Source: an uncultured Akkermansia sp. (GTDB lineage: Bacteria > Verrucomicrobiota > Verrucomicrobiia > Verrucomicrobiales > Akkermansiaceae). Taken from it: 12,617 nucleotides of DNA. The stretch lies in contig URLZ01000050.1 in NCBI GenBank assembly GCA_900548895.1, forward strand, positions 1 to 12,617, given 5' to 3'. This document shows positions 12,585-12,617 of the stretch, in pieces. Made by a program: the position numbers and the translations under genes. How positions within the stretch are numbered: position 1 is the stretch's first letter; each line of letters opens with the position of its first letter. The notes beneath the pieces are model-generated. The model made no database searches. It had not been told where the DNA came from and saw nothing but the letters and a program-made list of their open reading frames with translations.

Positions 12585-12617
12585 TCAGGCCTCGTGGGCC
12601 CGGTGGCTCAGGCGCCT
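12585..12617 (-). CDS. C-terminal end of an unidentified gene (partial)
   Basis: The reverse strand from the window edge reads RRLSHRAHEA then TGA. Ten codons are too few to identify a family. It is supported only by an open frame to the edge, strand agreement and the strong hairpin just after the stop. Confidence 0.3.
   Translation of the reverse strand, partial: RRLSHRAHEA

Overview
This is a GC-rich bacterial chromosome segment in which every supported gene lies on the minus strand, so transcription runs from high to low coordinates. Signal peptidase I-type leaders, one lipoprotein leader and a complete DXP-pathway gene suggest a Gram-negative bacterium. The housekeeping genes alone do not fix the phylum. 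Expansion of exported ankyrin proteins and weak use of Shine-Dalgarno sequences would fit the PVC group or a similar lineage, but that is a guess.

Right half (about 6744-12617), core metabolism: the last codons of an unidentified gene, then rnc (RNase III), ilvE (branched-chain aminotransferase), a NUDIX hydrolase of the ADP-ribose pyrophosphatase type, a pyrF-thyA-folA cluster (UMP synthesis, dTMP synthesis, dihydrofolate recycling) and dxr (second step of the MEP isoprenoid pathway). thyA and folA overlap by ATGA. dxr, pyrF, ilvE and rnc have recognisable sigma70-like promoters. In three of them (rnc, dxr, pyrF) the -10 box is only 6-10 nt from the ATG, which implies leaderless or almost leaderless mRNAs. 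A strong intrinsic terminator follows ilvE and abuts the NUDIX start codon.

Left half (about 70-6622), accessory: five consecutive ankyrin-repeat proteins, all with export signals, of about 339, 202, 606, 564 and 113 residues in transcription order. Three share the same leader style (LPL-x-GL...VG-x-CRA-[ED]), one is a predicted lipoprotein, and four share C-terminal or internal modules. A block of 392/425 bp, covering the 3' end of one gene, the whole intergenic region and the signal-peptide codons of the next, is present twice in near-identical form (335-726 and 2319-2743). This indicates recent tandem duplication. It carries a conserved tandem 12-mer, TGATGACACAAA/TGATGACACAAG. A divergent ankyrin module (GGWSELH...ASAGLT) recurs in three of the proteins at multiples of three repeats.

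Taken together, the left half looks like an expanding family of exported ankyrin scaffold or binding proteins that diversifies by repeat shuffling. No enzyme, toxin or secretion gene sits beside it in this window, so its function is open.
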